Source: Ectocarpus siliculosus (lineage: Eukaryota > Sar > Phaeophyceae > Ectocarpales > Ectocarpaceae). From it: 64,000 nt of DNA. The stretch lies in contig FN647938.1 in the NCBI GenBank assembly GCA_000310025.1, positions 557,861-621,860 on the forward strand, in the 5' to 3' direction. The notes under the pieces were generated by a model, which had not been told where the DNA came from, made no database searches, and saw only the letters and a program-made list of their open reading frames with translations. Positions 61,045 through 64,000 of this stretch are shown here, piece by piece; within the stretch, counting starts at the first letter, position 1, and every line of letters begins with the position of its first letter. Both the position numbers and the translations under genes were made by a program.

Positions 61045-64000
61045 TTAACCCTTACGTGACTACACCCCCGAATCGGGCATGTTAGCAGGCACGATAACTC
61101 TTATATGCGACAACTTTCGAACCGAATTGAGCTGTGGATACCTGCGTCGACGACGGCTCGACGGTACGACTAGACCGCTCGAAAAGAAACAAAGTAACGA
61201 CCGGGGACAGAAACAGCACGTCCCCTATACAGAAAATTGAAAGCCTGGGAGTTGCAATGCTCCGCAGCACCCTGCATCCCGCGCTGCTGCTGTGCTGCTG
61301 TGGACCTCAGTCCAGCACGCAGAAACGCGATAATGATGCTGTTTTTCCTCCTGCTTGTTGCGATTTTTCGCACGAGCGCTATGGACGGGGTTCCTGTGTA
61401 TCACGTTCGCAAGGAACAGGAGCTAGCTCCCCAGCCGGCTGCGTTGGGCCAACGGGTACAGCAGCACATCGATGGATCTGCGTCGCGCATCATTTGCAGC
61501 ACAGAATTGACAAGAGGTGGGAGGGTTATGGTCTTGCCCGACCGCGCTGGTGTGTATACCGTAAAGCCGGATGGCCACTGCGGGTTTAGTGCGATGTCCG
61601 CGGGTCTGCAGGTTTGCCTCGGTAGAACAAGGGCCGCCCCCACCCCAGAGAACATGAGGAGCGTGGTCGCCCGTCGAGCCACGGAACATGTTCTTGGCGC
61701 ATCCGGTGTTGAGGACTTGACAGCTGTACTCTCACCAGACCAGCTTGGGCGGGCCCGGAGTGTGCGTATACCGGATGTTTTAGGAGCTGCCGTGGAAGAA
61801 ATGACGGCGCCGGAGGATAAGACGGTCGGTTGGTTTCGCGAGAAAGCCCAGCTAAGTGCAACAACAAAATGGATTGACGTGACCTGGTTCTCTTTTCTGG
61901 CGTCGGAGTACGGGGTGAACATCATGTTGTGGGAGCCAAGCCCCACGTACGGCACAGTTCAGCCGTACTCAGCAGCCCTCACGGCAGGCATGTTCTTGTT
62001 CGAGAAAAAAGACAAAATGGACGAGGAGGGGGATCGCTGGGTGCATCTGCTCTATCGGAAACACGACGATCCGTGGGCAGCGCGCGAGGGTGTAGGTGAG
62101 GCAGGCCATAAACAGCACAACCACTTCGACCGTCTGCAGCTTGGACTCAACGTACATACTTCCTTCATCGATGTCGTCAGAGTTGCAAAGGAGAAAGCGC
62201 TAGGAATGGCGGCGCCGGTGCCGTCGGCGAGCGCCACGGCCGGGAAGAAAGCGCCAGGGTCCGCAAAGGTGGACGGAGAAGAGGTGGACGATCCCGAGTT
62301 CAGCATGAGACCAAGCGGCAGCAACAGCAACAACAGCAGCAGCAGCAGCCGGCAAGCGGAGGGAAAGGCTGCAGCGGGAAAGAAAAGCAAGGCGAAGATC
62401 GGGAGTAAGGTCGGGGTGAAGCGACCAACCGAGAGGCAGCCAGGGGACAGCAAGAGGCACAAGGCGGGGGGTGCACCGGGGAAGCAGCGCAAGGCGGTTG
62501 GTGTGCCGGGGAAGCGCAAGGCGGGGGGTGCACCAGGGGAGGGGAGGGGTGCCGCAAAGAAATGCAAGAGTACGCCGACGGGTAGGAGGAAATCGGTGAA
62601 GAGCAACGGCCAAGTAGACGAAGCCAACTATGATTCCGACGGCAGCATCGGGGGGGGGGACCACGAAGCGAACCCAGGGCTCCTTCGCTAGCATGTCGCA
62701 GAACGAGAAGAAGGTGGTGGCCGCCATGAAGAAGATCCAGGAGCTCAAGTACAGGCGGGCGTACTTGCTGAGCAACAAGAGGAGGGCGCGGGGTCTAAAG
62801 GTGGGTTTGTGTTCGTGTAGACTTTTCTCTTGGCATTTTCCAGGCGAATAGGCGGACCTAAGAGAAGACGACGATTTATGGTGGTGCAAAAGTTGAGTCC
62901 GATAAATAGTGCGAATCAATACTGCTGTAGCAGTTTCTTGCGTTTTTTTTTTTCGCTTGGAATACCGAGTAGAGAGTGCCCTATCAACGCTGAACAAACG
63001 CGTGTCTAGGTAGGCACTTTGTTTCGCCTCGTGTGGTCGCTAGTCTCTACCAAAAATAATCTTAGAAGTGTTGGTAAAAAGCACCTGGTTGCTTGCATGA
63101 TCATGTTGACGCCTCCGTGCCTGGCTCCTGTTGCTCAACACGGGTGTGGTTTCCAATGTTGGCAGGGGGGCAACGAATGTCGAGTTCACGATTCGGAGTA
63201 TGTAAATGCATGTGCGTGACCTGAACACCCTACTGGCCCTGTATGGTGTTACTTTTGATCGCCGTGTCAGTTTCATGTGAATCTCTCGCTCGCTCGATTC
63301 GTAGGTGTTAGTGACACCGTCGCCTCGTACGACTTTATTTTTTTTCGGATGATTGAACACAACACGGCAGGGTATGAATTGACACACCTGCCGCTCTGTT
63401 TCCGCTGTTTGCCGACGACGTGCTCAACCCAGCTCAAGGCCATACGCGACAGGGAGAAGGAGAGGCTCAAGAAAGCGGCAGAAAAGGAAAAAGAAAACCA
63501 GCTTCGGCCGCGGCAGGAGGTGGAGGAGGAGGAGCGACAAGAGAGAGAGGAGCTAGAGAAGCAGCAGCAGCAGGAGCAGGAGGAGTTGAAAGCTGAGGCG
63601 GAGGAGTACCCGGAGGTGGCGTGGACTGACCGCGGCATTCCTGACTTTGCGGGAACGACGGACCACAAGAAGAGAACCCGGCGGCAAGCGGTCAGCGCTG
63701 CTTCGCTGTCGGCGTCCGCGCGATCGAAGTTGCCCTCTCTCGATACCTTCATGGGCGGCCGCGACGAGAACGGAGAGTTCCCGCTGAGTGGTTTGATGAA
63801 GACGTGCTTCAACATGATGTTCCCCGACAAGGCAGTAGATCTTTTCGTGCAAAAGGTGAGCATTGGTGTTTTCGTGTGGTCGCATTCCTTATTAAGTTGC
63901 ACTCGAACAACTCAGTAGGGGGGTTGCACGCAAGTAAGAGACCGAGCCGTTATGCGTCGGACTTGAAAGTAGTTCCGCGGGAAGGGGGGGAGGGGGGGGG
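61045..64000 (+). mobile_element. Possible left part of a piggyBac-type transposon carrying an OTU protease
   Basis: TTAA at 61045-61048 is followed directly by CCCTTACGTGAC, the layout of a piggyBac left end (TTAA target, terminal repeat starting CCC; established for the family). About 285 bp later begins a protein with an OTU-like domain, and its downstream exon resembles the entry to piggyBac-type transposases. The right end and catalytic Asp residues are outside the window, so the call is inference. TTAACCC can occur by chance. Confidence 0.35.
61333..63855 (+). CDS. OTU-like cysteine protease domain with Lys-rich linker and transposase-like C-terminal part (frameshifted, 3' partial)
   Basis: The frame opens at 61237; start options are 61333 (MMLFFLLLVAIF, a signal-peptide-like stretch) and 61381 (MDGVPVYH). 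Numbered from 61237, the OTU core has PDGHCGF with Cys115 and Asp112, a hydrophobic strand EYGVNIMLW, and HNHFDRL with His296, the usual Asp/Cys/His pattern of OTU deubiquitinases. A Ser/Lys-rich linker repeats KAGGAPGK-type units. The frame hits TAG at 62689-62691. One base fewer in the ten-G run at 62650-62659 would instead continue it through KKVVAAMKKIQELKYRRAYLL to a donor after 62800, phase 0. The next exon, 63433-63855, joins in phase: a Glu/Gln/Lys coiled coil, then WTDRGIPDFAG and FPLSGLMKTCFNMMFPDKAVDLFVQ, like the region before TN-YA in piggyBac-type transposases. The donor at 63856 leads out of the window. Confidence 0.55.

Overview
The window is nuclear DNA of an intron-rich eukaryote, most probably a brown alga of the Ectocarpus type (inference). 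The signs are GC-rich coding exons cut by introns of roughly 0.3-2.5 kb, GT-AG borders with frequent GTGAGN donors, many CTG/CAG and TTG microsatellites, long Ala/Gly/Ser/Gln-rich low-complexity segments in proteins, and few repeats between genes. No prokaryotic, organellar, rRNA, tRNA or CRISPR feature was seen. All exon models were made by reading splice sites and codon phase by eye.

Layout. (1) 1243-8839, minus: a coiled-coil protein with a polyglutamine tract, 9 exons seen, 5' end unresolved. (2) 8840-14942: repeats, including a 901-bp TA-flanked inverted-repeat element (12756-13656), palindromes and a dispersed repeat. (3) 14943-22125, plus: an 11-exon gene for a FYVE plus SYLF (Ysc84/DUF500) protein, phase-consistent throughout. 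(4) 24597-26807, plus: a 3-exon two-pass membrane protein with a disordered tail. (5) 29969-30982 and 33020-34092, minus: two incomplete hypothetical genes around an assembly gap. (6) 34592-46804, plus: an 11-exon gene for UTP13/TBL3, a WD40 protein of the U3 snoRNP processome, whose third intron holds four copies of a ~0.5 kb repeat. (7) 49106-50293, minus: an acidic low-complexity protein with a C-terminal membrane anchor. (8) 53-58 kb: weaker exons and low-complexity ORFs. (9) 61045 to the window end, plus: an OTU-like cysteine protease domain followed by Lys-rich, coiled-coil and piggyBac-transposase-like segments, just downstream of TTAA-CCC. This may be the left part of a piggyBac-type transposon.

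The host genes are housekeeping and do not form a pathway: UTP13 acts in 18S rRNA maturation, the FYVE-SYLF protein at PI3P membranes and actin. The most unusual content is the OTU/transposase-like unit at the right edge and the intronic and intergenic repeats. The N gap at 32225-32324 is flanked by the same ~615 bp twice, ungapped at an offset of 715, so that stretch is best read as unmerged contig ends.
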